A stretch of 42,387 nt of DNA from Peptoniphilaceae bacterium (GTDB taxonomy: Bacteria > Bacillota > Clostridia > Tissierellales > Peptoniphilaceae): NCBI GenBank assembly GCA_029983595.1, contig JASBZD010000003.1, positions 1-42,387 of the forward strand. The letters run 5' to 3'. Position 1 is the stretch's first letter; every line of letters begins with the position of its first letter. Both the position numbers and the translations under genes were made by a program. Under the pieces are notes generated by a model. That model saw only the letters and a list, made by a program, of their open reading frames with translations. It was not told where the DNA came from and made no database searches. This document shows positions 34,023 through 42,387 of the stretch, one piece after another.

Positions 34023-35726
34023 TTACTTATTCTTATCACTTAAAAGTCTTGATTTTAGCTCATTTATGTCTATTTCTTCATTTATTTTTTCACTTCTATT
34101 AGAAAACTCTACTATTGCTTCAGAAGCTCTTTTTCCTACAGTAATTCGATATGGAATACCTATTAAATCTCTATCTTTAAATTTCACACCAGGTCTTTCT
34201 TTTCTATCATCCATTAAAACATCAAAACCTTCTTCAGTAAAATATTCATATAATTCTTCAGAAAGTTTTACCTGATCTTTATCATTTTCTTTAATAAGAG
34301 TAATAATTATCTCAAATGGAGCTACGGAAATTGGCCAGATTATGCCGTCTTCGTCGTGATTTTGTTCTACTATCGCCGCTACTAATCTAGATATCCCCAC
34401 GCCATAAGAACCCATATATACATCTTGAGCTTTTCCATTTTCATCTAGATAGCTAAATTCTAGCGATTTAGAGTATTTTGTTCCAAGTTTAAAAATATTT
34501 CCTACTTCTATACCGCGATCTAGGTGTAATTTACCATCAGATAATGGGTCTTTATCACCTTCTTCGACTAGTAGTAGATCGTCTATTACTGTTGCTTCAA
34601 AATCTCTGCCATAATTTACATTTTTAATATGGTAGTCCTTTTTATTAGCTCCGACGATTATATTTTTCATGCGAGTTACTCTCTCATCTACTAGGACTTT
34701 ATAATCGCCTTCTAGTCCTACTGGACCTATAAATCCTGGTTCTGATCCAGCTTTTTTAATAGTTTCATCAGATGCGATTTCTATCTCAAAATCTGATACG
34801 CCTAATGCGTTAAAAAACTTGGTCTCATTTAGTTCGCGATTTCCTGGAATTACTGCAAAAACTGGTTCTCCATCTATTTCATAAACTAGAGTTTTTACTA
34901 GTTTTTCTCGCCCCTCACCTAAAAAGTCACCCACTTCTTCTATAGATTTTACATCAGGAGTGTGAATTTCTTCGATTTCTAGTGGGTCGCCTGACTCATC
35001 TATTTCGATCACTACTTTAGCTTTTTCGTCTGTAGCTGCATAGTCTGAAGAGTCAGAATATGCTATAACGCCCTCGCCACTTTCAGCTATCGCAATAAAT
35101 TCGTGAGAATCAGATCCTCCCATAGCACCAGAATCGCCTTCTACGATTTTATAATCGATATTCATTCTATCGAATATTTTTTCATATGCTTCCCACATTA
35201 CTTTATAGCTTTCGTCCATTCCAGCTACATCTTTATCAAAAGAATATCCATCTTTCATTATAAATTCACGAGCACGAATCACCCCAAAACGTGGACGTTT
35301 TTCATCTCTATATTTCGTCTGGATTTGGTATAGATGAACTGGAAGTTGTTTATAACTTTTTACCTCATCTTTTATAAGATCTGTAAAATATTCTTCATGC
35401 GTTGGCCCAAGGCAGAACTCTCTATCATTTCTGTCTTTTAGCTTAAACATCTCTGGTCCAAACGTATCCCATCTTCCAGATTTTTCCCATAGTTCTTTAG
35501 GCTGAATAGCAGAAAGGAGTGTTTCTTGATATCCTGCTCTATCCATCTCTTCTCGCGTAATTTTTTCGATCTTTTTTAGCACTCTAAACCCTAGTGGCAA
35601 AAATGTATATATTCCACTAACATTCATTCTAATCATTCCAGCTCTTAAAAGAAGTTTGTGCGACTCTATATCAGCATCCTTTGGATCTTCTCTAAGAGTA
35701 GGTAAATACATCTGTGATAATCTCAA
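34023..35726 (-). CDS. proS: prolyl-tRNA synthetase, bacterial type with editing domain
   Basis: 567 aa, the long bacterial form. Class II motifs are visible: FLPLGFRVLKKIEKITREEM (motif 1), then CLGPTHEEYFTDL and YRDEKRPRFGVIRAREFIMKDGYSFD (motif 2) and GSYGVGISRLVAAI (motif 3). Between motifs 2 and 3 (about 225-385) is the YbaK-like editing insertion that clears Ala-tRNA-Pro. The C-terminal anticodon-binding domain ends in ELKSRLLSD. GGAGGAAAA precedes the start. A T-box leader lies upstream. No terminator is seen before the opp promoter region. Confidence 0.95.
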   Translation of the reverse strand: MRLSQMYLPTLREDPKDADIESHKLLLRAGMIRMNVSGIYTFLPLGFRVLKKIEKITREEMDRAGYQETLLSAIQPKELWEKSGRWDTFGPEMFKLKDRNDREFCLGPTHEEYFTDLIKDEVKSYKQLPVHLYQIQTKYRDEKRPRFGVIRAREFIMKDGYSFDKDVAGMDESYKVMWEAYEKIFDRMNIDYKIVEGDSGAMGGSDSHEFIAIAESGEGVIAYSDSSDYAATDEKAKVVIEIDESGDPLEIEEIHTPDVKSIEEVGDFLGEGREKLVKTLVYEIDGEPVFAVIPGNRELNETKFFNALGVSDFEIEIASDETIKKAGSEPGFIGPVGLEGDYKVLVDERVTRMKNIIVGANKKDYHIKNVNYGRDFEATVIDDLLLVEEGDKDPLSDGKLHLDRGIEVGNIFKLGTKYSKSLEFSYLDENGKAQDVYMGSYGVGISRLVAAIVEQNHDEDGIIWPISVAPFEIIITLIKENDKDQVKLSEELYEYFTEEGFDVLMDDRKERPGVKFKDRDLIGIPYRITVGKRASEAIVEFSNRSEKINEEIDINELKSRLLSDKNK

Positions 35727-35746
35727 AGTTTTTCCTCCTAATAAAA

Positions 35747-35930
35747 AAAAGCATCCCGCCCTAAGAGACGAAATGCCGTGGTACCACTCTAATTTATTCT
35801 TTATTTATCGATAAGGAGATAAACCCATAAAAGCTTAGAGATCTGGCCAGTAGACTGTAATGTTAGGATACTCTCACCATCTTATCCCTCGCTAGAACTC
35901 ATATTCTACCTTTTTTCTCCTCATCGCTAT
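35747..35930 (-). ncRNA. T-box riboswitch leader of proS
   Basis: Minus strand contains the T-box sequence GAGTGGTACCACGGC (about 35777-35791) and a terminator in which GCATTTCGTC pairs with GGCGGGATGC before TTTTTTTT (35743-35777). Upstream are stem I-like elements with AGCGAGGGATA and GGTGAGAG. Uncharged tRNA, presumably tRNA-Pro, should promote readthrough into proS. I could not place a Pro specifier codon with certainty: the visible CCT lies in what looks like the distal stem. Confidence 0.85.
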
Positions 35931-35936
35931 ATAAAA

Positions 35937-35965
35937 AATATACAATAATCTTATTAATATGTCAA
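35937..35965 (-). promoter_or_regulatory. promoter of proS
   Basis: Minus strand TTGACA (35960-35965), 17-base spacer, TATATT (35937-35942), directly before the T-box leader. Confidence 0.8.
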
Positions 35966-36031
35966 TTTTATCTTTTATTCTTTGATATAATTAAAACAAT
36001 AAAAAAGTTTGGAGATATATAAATTTAAGAT

Positions 36032-36532
36032 ATGGATAAAAACACAGAAGAATTTTTAAAAAAATTATTAGACGCTCGTGAGGTGCGCTATAATAGACAG
36101 ACTAATCTAACTCAAAAATATAATAAACCCATAATTTCTTTTATGCTAAATATTCCAGGAATTGAAAAACGAAATGAAAAACTTCTAAAATTTCATAAAA
36201 ATGGAGTAGAGATAATAAAAGAAACATTAGAAGATTCTATTATTTTCGAAGATTATTTTGACGAGGAAACTGGAATGGTCTATATGGCATCAGTAGATAT
36301 GGATGCATTAGATTTAAAGAAAAAAATGATAGAAATCGAAAATACAAGATCTGGGCGACTTTATGATATTGATATCTTTGATAAAGATATGAATCAGATA
36401 ACTCGCTCAAAACTTAATCTTCCACCTCGTAAGTGTATAGCGTGCGAAAATAATGCACGTGAATGTATAAAAGAAAAGCGCCATACTTATGATGAGCTTA
36501 TAGAAATAGCATATAAAATAATTAATGCCTAA
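36032..36532 (+). CDS. citX: CitX-family protein (phosphoribosyl-dephospho-CoA transferase for citrate lyase ACP)
   Basis: 166 aa. CitX attaches the phosphoribosyl-dephospho-CoA prosthetic group to the acyl carrier subunit of citrate lyase. Diagnostic parts are LLDAREVRYNRQTNL, KPIISFMLNIPG, RSGRLYDIDIFD and the C-terminal LNLPPRKCIACENNARECIKEKRHTYDEL. The nearest Shine-Dalgarno-like GGAG is about 17 bases from the ATG, and a TAA lies two codons upstream, so translation may be weak. No citCDEF or citG genes are visible here, which makes this an isolated member. Confidence 0.85.
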   Translation: MDKNTEEFLKKLLDAREVRYNRQTNLTQKYNKPIISFMLNIPGIEKRNEKLLKFHKNGVEIIKETLEDSIIFEDYFDEETGMVYMASVDMDALDLKKKMIEIENTRSGRLYDIDIFDKDMNQITRSKLNLPPRKCIACENNARECIKEKRHTYDELIEIAYKIINA

Positions 36533-36556
36533 ATCGAAAGATTATGGCATTTTTTA
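36525..36556 (+). terminator. terminator of citX
   Basis: ATGCC plus AATC pairs with GATT plus GGCAT across two mismatches, with a GAAA loop and TTTTTT. It overlaps the citX stop codon. Confidence 0.8.
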
Positions 36557-36590
36557 TTTAAAAAGAGATCCTCAATAACCTGAAGATCTC
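36557..36590 (-). terminator. terminator of the YjiH-family gene
   Basis: Minus strand GAGATCTTCA pairs with TGAGGATCTC (10 pairs, one G-T) around GGTTAT, followed by TTTTT. It converges with the citX terminator. Confidence 0.8.
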
Positions 36591-36609
36591 CATAAATTAA
36601 TATTTAATT

Positions 36610-37926
36610 TTAGAATACTATCCAAAGAATAGGCATAGCGATGATAATACTTAATATAACTCTCTCTATCCAGATAATTATATAGTCTGAAAATTTCACT
36701 GGAATCTCAGTACCCATAATACATGGAATAGATGCTGAGAAGAATAAAATTTCAGAAACTGATACTATAGCGATAAGCATTTTAGTAGTTAAATCTAATC
36801 CAGCTGATGCTACTAGAGTAGATGGTAAAAGCATCTCTGCAATTGATAAACTTATAGCTTTTGCAGTAAGCATAGGTTCTGATACTTTAAATAAAAGTGT
36901 AAATGGATAGAAAATATATCCTAAAATATCAAACACTGGAGTATATTCAGCTATAATTAGACCTAACATACCAATTCCTAATAGTGAAGGAGCTATGTTA
37001 AGACTCATTCTTAAACCGTCTAGGAAGTTATTTTTTACAGTTTTTAAAACTGAATCAGATTTTTTATATCCTTCCATTCCTGCATTTACTGCATCTTCAA
37101 AAGTTACTTTTTTCTTTATATCTGACCCTTGAATGGCACCAGAATAGTATACGTCTGGTTTTTTAGAAAGTGGATAAATTCTTGCTGTAATTGCAGTAAC
37201 TATAAATGTAACTAGCAATGTTATCCAGAAGAACGTTCCCCAATACTCCATTATTTCTAGGGTATTTGCGATAATTACCATAAAAGTAGCAGAAACTGTA
37301 GAGAATCCAGTCGCTATAATAGATGCTTCTTTAGAAGTATAATAGTCTTCTTTATAAACCCTATTAGTAATTAAAAGTGCTAGAGAATAAGATCCAACGA
37401 AAGAAGCTACAGCATCTACTGCAGATTTACCAGGAGTTTTAAATACTGGTCTCATAACTGGCTCCATAAATACCCCAATAAGTTCCATAAGACCAAACCC
37501 AGTTAAAAATGCTAAAAATACTGACCCTATCGGCACAATCGTAGTTACAGAAACCATGATTCCATTCCAGATAGTAGGAAGCATATCTTTTTCAAAAAAT
37601 CTCTCAGGTCCTTTCTTAGTAACATACATTACCAAAAATATTAAACTAGTTAATTTTAGAATAAAAAATACTAGGTTTAACGCAGACCCCTTCCATTGTT
37701 TTTGAGTAAAAGCATAGATTACACCAGCTATAACTATAATAATTCCGAAGATAAAGTTATAATTTGGGATAGACTTTACAAGATTTGTGATGTGATCTAT
37801 AGGAATAGTATTTTTTCCGCCTAATGTGATAGGTACGAAGAACATAAAAATTCCAAATAAGGCGAAAAGAATAAACATAAACACATCATGGGAGCTATAA
37901 AACTTACCATTAGACTTTTTTTCCAT
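36610..37926 (-). CDS. YjiH-family inner membrane protein (nucleoside-recognition Gate domain)
   Basis: 438 aa with about ten hydrophobic helices. The YjiH family is recognised by the conserved N-terminal FALFGIFMFFVPITLGG, the Gate-domain segment GLMELIGVFMEPVMRPVFKTPGKSAVDAVASFVGSYSLALLITNRVY and the C-terminal PCIMGTEIPVKFSDYIIIWIERV. Gate domains occur in spore-maturation and nucleoside-transport proteins, but the YjiH substrate is unknown. AAAGGAGGGC precedes the ATG. It is a single-gene unit. Confidence 0.85.
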   Translation of the reverse strand: MEKKSNGKFYSSHDVFMFILFALFGIFMFFVPITLGGKNTIPIDHITNLVKSIPNYNFIFGIIIVIAGVIYAFTQKQWKGSALNLVFFILKLTSLIFLVMYVTKKGPERFFEKDMLPTIWNGIMVSVTTIVPIGSVFLAFLTGFGLMELIGVFMEPVMRPVFKTPGKSAVDAVASFVGSYSLALLITNRVYKEDYYTSKEASIIATGFSTVSATFMVIIANTLEIMEYWGTFFWITLLVTFIVTAITARIYPLSKKPDVYYSGAIQGSDIKKKVTFEDAVNAGMEGYKKSDSVLKTVKNNFLDGLRMSLNIAPSLLGIGMLGLIIAEYTPVFDILGYIFYPFTLLFKVSEPMLTAKAISLSIAEMLLPSTLVASAGLDLTTKMLIAIVSVSEILFFSASIPCIMGTEIPVKFSDYIIIWIERVILSIIIAMPILWIVF

Positions 37927-38063
37927 AAAACAAGCCCTCCTTTAATATTAAATTACGCTAATTATATCATGTTTTTTTGAGTTGATTGTTAAATGACTTA
38001 ATATCTAAATGAAAGTTATATACATATAAAAAATGAGCATATATCAGTGATTTCGTAGGAATT

Positions 38064-38103
38064 AAAAAATCCCAACCAAGCGTTTGCATAGATTGGGATT
38101 TGT
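38064..38103 (-). terminator. terminator of the P-type ATPase gene
   Basis: Minus strand AAATCCCAA pairs with TTGGGATTT across a 17-base loop, followed by TTTTAATT. The rest of 37927-38126 shows nothing further. Confidence 0.8.
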
Positions 38104-38126
38104 AAAAATTATGTTAAGTTATTTTT

Positions 38127-40823
38127 TTATCTATTCTTTCTCATAATAACTTTTTGTATCTCACCTAGAGCTAATGGAATTAATGATAATCCAATAATTA
38201 TTAATAAATCACTGCTAGTTGGAACTATTGTGTCAAATATTTCAGCTAGTGGTTTTACATAAATTACTAGTAATAATAATACAAATGAGAATAGATTTGC
38301 CATTACTAGCTTACTATTACTGAAAAATCCTAGCTCTGCTATTGTATATTTATCAGATCTAGCAGTAAATGATCTTAAAAGTTCTGCTAATATCAGTGTA
38401 ATAAATGCCATAGTCTGAGCATGAGCTAACTCTGGATAAGTTCTAAGTCCATAGATAAATGCTCCTAATGTCGAAATCGTAATACCTATAGACTGAACTG
38501 CTATAATCGAAATCGATTTTTTATCTAGTAGTGGATCTGATGGTTTACGAGGCGGCTCATCCATTGTATTTTTCTCAGCTGGCTCTACACCTAGCGCCAT
38601 AGCTGGGAATGAGTCAGTAATTAGGTTTAGCCATAAAAGTTGTTTTGGCGTAAGTGGTACTGGAAGCTTAAATAAAATCGCTAAGAATATTACAAATACT
38701 TCCCCTAAGTTACATGATAATAAGAACGATACAAATTTTTGGATATTAGAGTATATTGTACGTCCTTCTTCTACCGCATTTACGATAGTAGCAAAGTTAT
38801 CATCAGTTAAAATTACATCTGCAGTGTCTTTAGCTACGTCAGTACCAGTAATACCCATTGCTATACCGATATCAGCTTTTTTAAGAGATGGAGCGTCATT
38901 TACTCCGTCCCCAGTCATAGAAGCTATTTCCCCATTTTGTTTTAACGCATTTACGATTTGTACCTTATTTTCAGGAGAAACCCTAGCGAATACTCTCTTA
39001 GTTTTTACGATTTCTCTTATCTCTTCTTCAGACATATTATTGATTTCACGACCCATCATCGCCTGATCTTCACTTTCGGCAATTCCTAAATCTCTTGCAA
39101 TTGCATAAGCTGTGTCTAGATGGTCTCCAGTAATCATAACTGGCACGATTCCAGCGCGTTTACATTCTGCTATTGCATCTTTAACCTCTGGTCTAGCAGG
39201 GTCGATCATTCCTGATAGCCCTACATAAACCATATCAACTTCTGATTTTTCAGGCACAAGATCTTCTTTAGCTGGTCTAGAATCATATTTTTTATAGGCA
39301 TATGATAATACTCTTAGAGCCTGAAGTCCTAACTCTTTATTTACCTTAGCTATATCTTCTTTCATCTCTTCAGTAAAGTTTACTTCATCGCCATTTAAAA
39401 GAATTTTATTACATCTTTCTAAGATTATATCTGTCGCACCTTTTGTAACTGTCACGAATTTAGAATCAAATAGCCCTTCATGTAGTGTACTCATCATTTT
39501 TCTAGAAGAGTCAAATGGTATCTCATCTAGTCTAGGATATTTTTTATCTAAACCCGATTTATTTAATCCAGCTTTCTCAGCCATAGTAATTAGCGCTCCT
39601 TCTGTAGGGTCGCCATACATGTTAAATACGCCATTTTCTTCTACTAGTTCAGCATCATTAGAAAGTGCTGCTACAGTAGCAAGAGTTAAAAGTCCATCCA
39701 CATTAGCTGCATCTACTTCAGTATTATTTCTCTCAAAATGTCCTTTTGGGTCATATCCTGAGCCAGAAACATCTATCATATCTTCGTTTACATACACTTT
39801 TTTAACTGTCATCTCATTTTGTGTAAGAGTACCAGTCTTATCAGAGCATATATAAGTTGTAGTACCAAGAGTTTCTACTGCTAAAAGACGTTTTACGATA
39901 GCATTTCTTTCAGCCATTTTAGTCATACCTAAGGATAATACGATTGTTACAATAGCTGGCAGACCTTCAGGAATCGCCGCAACTCCTAGAGAAATAGAAG
40001 TAAGAATTAGCTCTATAGTCTCCATGCCATAAAGTTTTCCCACTATAAATACCATAATACATATTATTATTACACCAATACCTAGCCATTTAGAAAGCTG
40101 TGCAAGACGTTTTTGAAGTGGAGTTTCCTCATTATCTACTGTAGCTAGAGATTTAGCAATTTTCCCAATCTCTGTATTTTCACCAGTAGCAGTAATTACG
40201 CCAGTTCCATGTCCATAAGTTACGATAGTAGAGCTATGTCCGATATTATTTCTATCACCAATCTCAATATCTCCATCATAAGTAATATCGTGAGTTTTTT
40301 CTACTGGCACAGATTCACCAGTAAGAGATGATTCATCAATTTTTAGATTCATTGAGTCAATAATTCTAAGATCAGCTGGCACGATCGCCCCAGTTTCTAA
40401 AATTACGATATCTCCAGGTACTACTTCAGTAGAATCTACTACAGTAGTCTTTCCATCACGAAGTACCTTGGCATTTGGAGAACTCATTTTTTCCAAAGCT
40501 TCAATAGCTGCTTCTGCTTTACCCTCTTGATAAACACTTAAAACTGCGTTAATTATTACGATTGCTATAACTATTATCGCATCATCTACAGCGCCTATAA
40601 ATCCTGACGCAATTGACGCAATAATTAAGATAATTATCATTGGATCTTTAAATTGATCAAAAAACTTTGCAGCTAAAGATCTAGACTCTCCTTTTTTAAG
40701 TTCATTTCTCCCATATTTTTCTAGCCTCGATGTAGCCTCGGCTGTCGATAACCCAGTCTGTCTAGAGGATTCTAAGGCCTTAATAGACTCCTCCGACCCA
40801 AGGTTATAAAACTTTTGTTCCAT
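38127..40823 (-). CDS. P-type cation ATPase (PII, Ca2+/Mn2+ type) under a Mn riboswitch
   Basis: 898 aa from the ATG at 40823, which has AGGAGGT upstream (an in-frame ATG at 40856 lies in the leader terminator). SERCA-like layout: N-terminal cation-ATPase domain, TGES at 168-171 in the actuator, VAAIPEGLPA in M4, phosphorylation site DKTGT at 328-332, TGDGVNDAPSLKKADIG in the P domain and six C-terminal helices. Sequence alone suggests calcium export, but the leader matches the yybP-ykoY manganese riboswitch. Related riboswitch-controlled ATPases in Lactococcus and Streptococcus act in Mn2+ efflux. I infer Mn2+ export, possibly with Ca2+. Confidence 0.92.
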   Translation of the reverse strand: MEQKFYNLGSEESIKALESSRQTGLSTAEATSRLEKYGRNELKKGESRSLAAKFFDQFKDPMIIILIIASIASGFIGAVDDAIIVIAIVIINAVLSVYQEGKAEAAIEALEKMSSPNAKVLRDGKTTVVDSTEVVPGDIVILETGAIVPADLRIIDSMNLKIDESSLTGESVPVEKTHDITYDGDIEIGDRNNIGHSSTIVTYGHGTGVITATGENTEIGKIAKSLATVDNEETPLQKRLAQLSKWLGIGVIIICIMVFIVGKLYGMETIELILTSISLGVAAIPEGLPAIVTIVLSLGMTKMAERNAIVKRLLAVETLGTTTYICSDKTGTLTQNEMTVKKVYVNEDMIDVSGSGYDPKGHFERNNTEVDAANVDGLLTLATVAALSNDAELVEENGVFNMYGDPTEGALITMAEKAGLNKSGLDKKYPRLDEIPFDSSRKMMSTLHEGLFDSKFVTVTKGATDIILERCNKILLNGDEVNFTEEMKEDIAKVNKELGLQALRVLSYAYKKYDSRPAKEDLVPEKSEVDMVYVGLSGMIDPARPEVKDAIAECKRAGIVPVMITGDHLDTAYAIARDLGIAESEDQAMMGREINNMSEEEIREIVKTKRVFARVSPENKVQIVNALKQNGEIASMTGDGVNDAPSLKKADIGIAMGITGTDVAKDTADVILTDDNFATIVNAVEEGRTIYSNIQKFVSFLLSCNLGEVFVIFLAILFKLPVPLTPKQLLWLNLITDSFPAMALGVEPAEKNTMDEPPRKPSDPLLDKKSISIIAVQSIGITISTLGAFIYGLRTYPELAHAQTMAFITLILAELLRSFTARSDKYTIAELGFFSNSKLVMANLFSFVLLLLVIYVKPLAEIFDTIVPTSSDLLIIIGLSLIPLALGEIQKVIMRKNR

Positions 40824-40854
40824 TAATTTACCTCCTGAAATTTTCGCTCCAATC

Positions 40855-40898
40855 AAAAAAAGACCAATTGCTTAGAGCTATTTACTAAAAGCAAGGTC
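40855..40898 (-). terminator. riboswitch-controlled terminator before the P-type ATPase
   Basis: AAGACC-TTGCTT pairs with AAGCAA-TTGGTCTT, followed by TTTTTTT. The AAGACC strand is also the 3' end of the aptamer, so aptamer folding and termination exclude each other. Confidence 0.85.
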
Positions 40899-40977
40899 TT
40901 GCATCACTAAGAAAGCGTGTTTAACCGGAAATTTAATTCGTACTGACGATTAAACATATTTATGCTACTCCCCTTAT
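40893..40977 (-). ncRNA. yybP-ykoY (manganese) riboswitch aptamer
   Basis: The minus strand begins AAGGGGAGTAGCAT and ends ATGCAAGACCTT; the outer AAGG/CCTT and GCAT/ATGC strands pair, leaving the conserved loop GGAGTA and the CAAGAC segment. The internal hairpins contain TCGTCAGTACGA and the ACACG element. This is the layout of RF00080, which binds Mn2+ and turns on exporters by antitermination. Confidence 0.85.
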
Positions 40978-40986
40978 CTACTCTTA

Positions 40987-40992
40987 ATTATA
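40987..40992 (-). promoter_or_regulatory. extended -10 promoter of the riboswitch transcript
   Basis: TGGTATAAT on the minus strand is an extended -10; no good -35 is seen. It lies about 10 bases before the aptamer. Confidence 0.55.
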
Positions 40993-41137
40993 CCATAATA
41001 TATTAAATTTAACTCATAGAATGATATTTTTATATATTTTCTATTTGTAAAATCTATATAATTAATTTGGAAAATGTTTTTTTATATATTAAAATATACT
41101 TATAAATAAGTAAATATCTAAATTTTGAGGAAATAAA

Positions 41138-42037
41138 ATGAAATATTCAATAATCGATATTGGTTCAAATACCATAATATTAAATATTTTTAAATCAAAT
41201 GATAATAACGAGATAAAAAGGCTTTTGTATCTGGATAGAACTGTAGGTCTTAGAAATTATAAAAAAGACGATATACTAAATGATGACGGAATAAAAAAGC
41301 TAATCGAAACTCTAAATTATTATAAAGAAATATCTAAAGATTTTGAGATAGATAAGATTTTACCATTTGCAACTGCATCTTTAAGAAAACTGAAAAACTT
41401 AGAAGAAGTTTTAGATAGAGTAAAAAAAGAGACAGATCTAAAAATAGATGTAATATCTGGAGAAAAAGAAGCAGATCTAGGCTTTACAGGTACTACTCTA
41501 GGCTATGATGTAGAAAATGGATATATTCTAGATATTGGCGGTGGCTCTACTGAAATCACTCTAATAAAAAATGGTGAAAAAGGATTTTCAAAATCGCTAG
41601 ATATCGGCCATCTTTCGTTATTTAATGACTTTGTAAAAAATATTTTAGTAAATAAAGAAGAGCTTTTAAAAATAGAGAAATCTGTTGATGATAATCTTAA
41701 AGATTTAGAAATTTCAACTTTAGAAAATTCTAAAATCTATGGTGTTGGCGGTACTATAGATGCCGTAAGAAAACTTATAAAGAATAAATACTATATAGAA
41801 GATGAAATTCCTGTAGATATTTTTAATGAGTATTATAATTATATTAAAAATCTAGATAAAAAAGTCTATATGGAGATTTTAAAGATAGCTCCCGAGAGAA
41901 TCCACACGATTGTAGTCGGAATGGCTATTTTAAAAGGATATATCGATAAGTTAAATCCAGATTATTTGGTGCCTAGCGATACTGGGCTTAGAGAGGGATA
42001 TTTAATTAATTATTTAAATAAAAGTGAGGAGGAATAA
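41138..42037 (+). CDS. ppx: Ppx/GppA-family exopolyphosphatase
   Basis: 299 aa, the short two-domain form of the family (ASKHA fold). The N-terminal DIGSNTIILNIF is the phosphate-1 loop, SGEKEADLGFTG and LDIGGGSTEI the second loop with the conserved Glu, and GVGGTIDAV follows. It hydrolyses polyphosphate from its end or, in some members, pppGpp. GAGGAAA precedes the ATG. The next gene, 3 bases after its stop, is polyphosphate kinase, so the pair can degrade and make polyphosphate; this supports Ppx over GppA. Confidence 0.92.
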   Translation: MKYSIIDIGSNTIILNIFKSNDNNEIKRLLYLDRTVGLRNYKKDDILNDDGIKKLIETLNYYKEISKDFEIDKILPFATASLRKLKNLEEVLDRVKKETDLKIDVISGEKEADLGFTGTTLGYDVENGYILDIGGGSTEITLIKNGEKGFSKSLDIGHLSLFNDFVKNILVNKEELLKIEKSVDDNLKDLEISTLENSKIYGVGGTIDAVRKLIKNKYYIEDEIPVDIFNEYYNYIKNLDKKVYMEILKIAPERIHTIVVGMAILKGYIDKLNPDYLVPSDTGLREGYLINYLNKSEEE

Positions 42038-42040
42038 TAA

Positions 42041-42387
42041 ATGGACGATATTAAAAAAGAAATGAATGATTGTGACGTGGTAGAAACTGTAGATAGCGTG
42101 TATTTTACTTCTATAGATGACGCTGATGAAGTATTAAAATACTCAAAAAATAGAGAACTAAGCTGGCTTAATTTTAACCGCCGAGTTCTTTTTGAGTCGA
42201 TGGATTATACTACTCCGCGTTTTGAGGCCCTAAAATTTATCGCAATTTTTCAGTCCAATCTGGAAGAGTTTTTTAGAGTAAGAGTCGGATCACTTACTGA
42301 TTTATTAAATTATCCTAAAGAAATACGTGATTCTAAGACTAACATGACAGTAAAAGAACAGTTAGACGCTATTTATGAAGAAACTGC
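42041..42387 (+). CDS. ppk1: polyphosphate kinase Ppk1, N-terminal part (runs off the window)
   Basis: 115 codons visible. After an acidic lead of about 40 residues comes the Ppk1 N-domain signature NRELSWLNFNRRVLFES, then TPRFEALKFIAIFQSNLEEFFRVRVGSL. Ppk1 makes polyphosphate from ATP reversibly. GAGGAGGAATAAT precedes the ATG. The catalytic histidines lie beyond the window. It is cotranscribed with ppx. Confidence 0.92.
   Translation, partial: MDDIKKEMNDCDVVETVDSVYFTSIDDADEVLKYSKNRELSWLNFNRRVLFESMDYTTPRFEALKFIAIFQSNLEEFFRVRVGSLTDLLNYPKEIRDSKTNMTVKEQLDAIYEET

Noticed and set aside
33908..34039. N-terminal extension of OppA to 34039
   Set aside because: The extension has no ribosome binding site, overlaps proS, and would bury a textbook lipoprotein signal peptide that has AAGGAGGG before its own ATG.
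33723..34043. Plus-strand ORF of 106 codons opposite oppA
   Set aside because: It is the mirror of the Thr/Glu-rich linker and upstream DNA; low-complexity Ser/Val sequence with no ribosome binding site.
1..42387. CRISPR arrays, tRNA or rRNA genes, and prophage genes
   Set aside because: I looked for regularly spaced repeats, tRNA-like cloverleaf sequences and phage proteins and saw none.

Overview
The window is A+T-rich DNA from a low-GC Gram-positive anaerobe of the Clostridia/Tissierellia type. Features pointing there are strong Shine-Dalgarno sites, T-box leaders, a LexA box of the Bacillus/Clostridium kind, an ABC-F protein with a leader peptide, and an oppABCDF operon with a lipoprotein OppA. 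Peptoniphilaceae (Anaerococcus/Peptoniphilus-like) is my best guess, but no marker gene here proves it. Most of the DNA is ordinary chromosome; the accessory part lies around 16.5-21 kb.

Layout. 52-1305: an rRNA uracil methyltransferase. 1377-6007 (minus): an apparent operon dinB-like polymerase, 89-aa unknown, PC4/YdbC-like protein, recD2 and comF. Its promoter carries a LexA-type dyad between -35 and -10, so the whole block may be SOS-controlled. 6173-6732: a RelB/YafQ toxin-antitoxin pair whose toxin gene is frameshifted. 6854-10128 (plus): four MEP-pathway genes, ispE, a DXR-II (DRL)-like reductoisomerase, ispD and ispF. 10173-14253 (minus): a MarR regulator and a heterodimeric multidrug-type ABC exporter. 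14342-16405: a HAD phosphatase and an M29 aminopeptidase. 16470-20663: an unknown gene and an MmeI-like restriction-methyltransferase pseudogene, split inside its SAM-binding motif by a ~956-bp insert carrying a metallo-beta-lactamase-fold gene. 20858-22830: a DUF4177-like protein and an ABC-F ribosome-protection-type protein with a leader ORF. 22910-25853: argG-argH behind a T-box. 25935-33974: an opp operon. 34023-35965: proS behind a T-box. 36032-37926: citX and a YjiH-family membrane protein. 38127-40992: a P-type ATPase behind a yybP-ykoY-type manganese riboswitch. 41138-42387: ppx and the start of ppk.

The most unusual system is the opp operon (minus, 33.9 to 25.9 kb). The gene order is standard, but three of the five components carry large extra domains. 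OppC has seven RCC1-like blades inserted in its first extracellular loop. OppF has a ~170-residue charged helical/coiled-coil insertion inside its nucleotide-binding domain. OppA has a ~95-residue acidic coiled-coil insertion. A small single-span membrane protein with a charged helix overlaps the end of oppF. Together they suggest a peptide importer with added extracellular and cytoplasmic docking or gating modules.

Other points of interest are the DRL-type enzyme in the MEP cluster, three genes whose best Shine-Dalgarno site points to an ATA codon, and several well-formed cis-regulators (LexA box, MarR-type dyad, two T-boxes, Mn riboswitch, ABC-F leader).
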